This document shows positions 63,510 to 64,000 of a stretch of 64,000 nt of DNA, one piece after another (the stretch's first letter is position 1; every line of letters starts with the position of its first letter). The translations under genes and the position numbers were made by a program. This DNA comes from CAKZLS01 sp963701445 (lineage in GTDB: Bacteria > Pseudomonadota > Alphaproteobacteria > Rhodospirillales > Defluviicoccaceae), in the NCBI GenBank assembly GCA_963701445.1, contig CAVPAM010000002.1:62001-126000 (forward strand), read 5' to 3'. The notes under the pieces are model-generated. The model did no database searches, was not told where the DNA came from, and worked only from the letters and a program-made list of their open reading frames with translations.

Positions 63510-64000
63510 AGCGAAGCGCCTCCGCCGGATCTATGCGCGCCGCCCGCCATGACGGGTACAGAGTGGCCAGGAAAGACAATAGAAGCGCCATCAGGATCAC
63601 CGAGATCACTTCCATCGTGTCCACCTTGGCCGGCAATCGGGACAGAAAATAAATCTCCGCCGCGAACAATTCCGTGCCGGTCAGCGACTGGATCGACTGA
63701 CGAATGCTTTCGATGTTGCTGGCGAACAGCCACCCCAGAAGTCCGCCCAGGCAGGTGCCGATCATTCCGATGCTAGCGCCGGAAATCAGGAACACTCGCA
63801 TGATCATACCACGGGTCGCACCCATGGTGCGGAGGATGGCGATGTCGCGTCCCTTGTCCTTCACCAGCATGATCAGGCTCGAAATGATGTTGAACGCCGC
63901 GACGACGATGATCAGCGTCAGGATCAGGAACATGACGTTCCGTTCCACCTGCAGCGCGTTGAAGAAACTGGCGTTGGTCTGCTGCCAGTCACGAAGCCGC
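63502..64000 (-). CDS. Lipoprotein-releasing system permease (LolC/E), C-terminal part
   Basis: Only the last 165 codons are in the window; the gene continues past base 64000. Three membrane helices (the LolCE/FtsX C-terminal domain) and the end SWRAARIDPAEALRYE are typical of LolC/LolE. The residues before the first helix, WQQTNASFFNALQVERNVMF, match the family. Coupled to lolD by an 8-bp overlap. Confidence 0.93.
   Translation of the reverse strand, partial: RLRDWQQTNASFFNALQVERNVMFLILTLIIVVAAFNIISSLIMLVKDKGRDIAILRTMGATRGMIMRVFLISGASIGMIGTCLGGLLGWLFASNIESIRQSIQSLTGTELFAAEIYFLSRLPAKVDTMEVISVILMALLLSFLATLYPSWRAARIDPAEALRYE

Overview
This window looks like chromosomal DNA of a GC-rich alphaproteobacterium, probably Rhodospirillales-like (the order is an inference). 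The evidence is a MipZ-type ParA ATPase, the syntenic block lolE-lolD-dnaE-rpsB-tsf-pyrH-frr-uppS-cdsA-dxr-rseP-bamA-ompH-fabZ, the block dacA-tmk-holB-metG-tatD-MBL hydrolase, and small proteins of alphaproteobacterial style. There are no phage genes, no IS elements and no CRISPR array. One tRNA gene (tRNA-Ser, TGA) is present.

Layout. 1-4.9 kb: the start of an FAD oxidoreductase, a molybdopterin oxidoreductase translationally coupled to mipZ, a VWA protein and a membrane J-domain protein. 5.1-8.8 kb: galU, ugd and a phosphomannomutase/phosphoglucomutase, which make UDP-glucose, UDP-glucuronate and hexose-1-phosphates for surface glycans. 8.9-14 kb: a cysteine-hydrolase-like protein, a GGCT-like protein, a DD-carboxypeptidase with two SPOR domains, and pgm. 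14-25.2 kb (minus strand): lipoprotein, mazG, MBL hydrolase, tatD, metG, holB, tmk, dacA, rlpA, mltB and pcm, i.e. replication, tRNA charging and peptidoglycan housekeeping. 25.5-29.7 kb: tRNA-Ser, hemerythrin, a frameshifted acyl-CoA synthetase, then a repeat-bearing, partly AT-rich gap and small proteins. 29.8-34.6 kb: gltX, gltA, and a pair made of a cobalamin-binding protein with a CarH-like light-sensor motif and a PAS/coiled-coil protein. 34.6-41.2 kb: an RND efflux operon with a frameshifted pump, endonuclease V, a broken AEC transporter and a GST with a shifted C-terminus. 41.4-47.2 kb: a DUF4157-transglutaminase-like putative toxin, nitroreductase, a thiolase/AMP-ligase pair and a ZntB/CorA transporter. 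47.4-64 kb (minus strand): the large envelope/translation/replication operon region.

The most striking observation is in the last region. The usual alphaproteobacterial order ompH-lpxD-fabZ-lpxA-lpxI-lpxB is reduced here to ompH-fabZ and a half-length lpxI. lpxD, lpxA and lpxB are absent from their usual places, while BamA, a Skp/OmpH-like chaperone and the Lol export genes are intact. Either the lipid A genes have moved elsewhere, or the organism has an outer membrane without canonical lipid A. Other points worth a look are the DUF4157-transglutaminase protein, the cobalamin/PAS sensor pair without a DNA-binding domain, and several single-base frameshifts between 27.7 and 40.6 kb that may be real gene decay or sequencing error.
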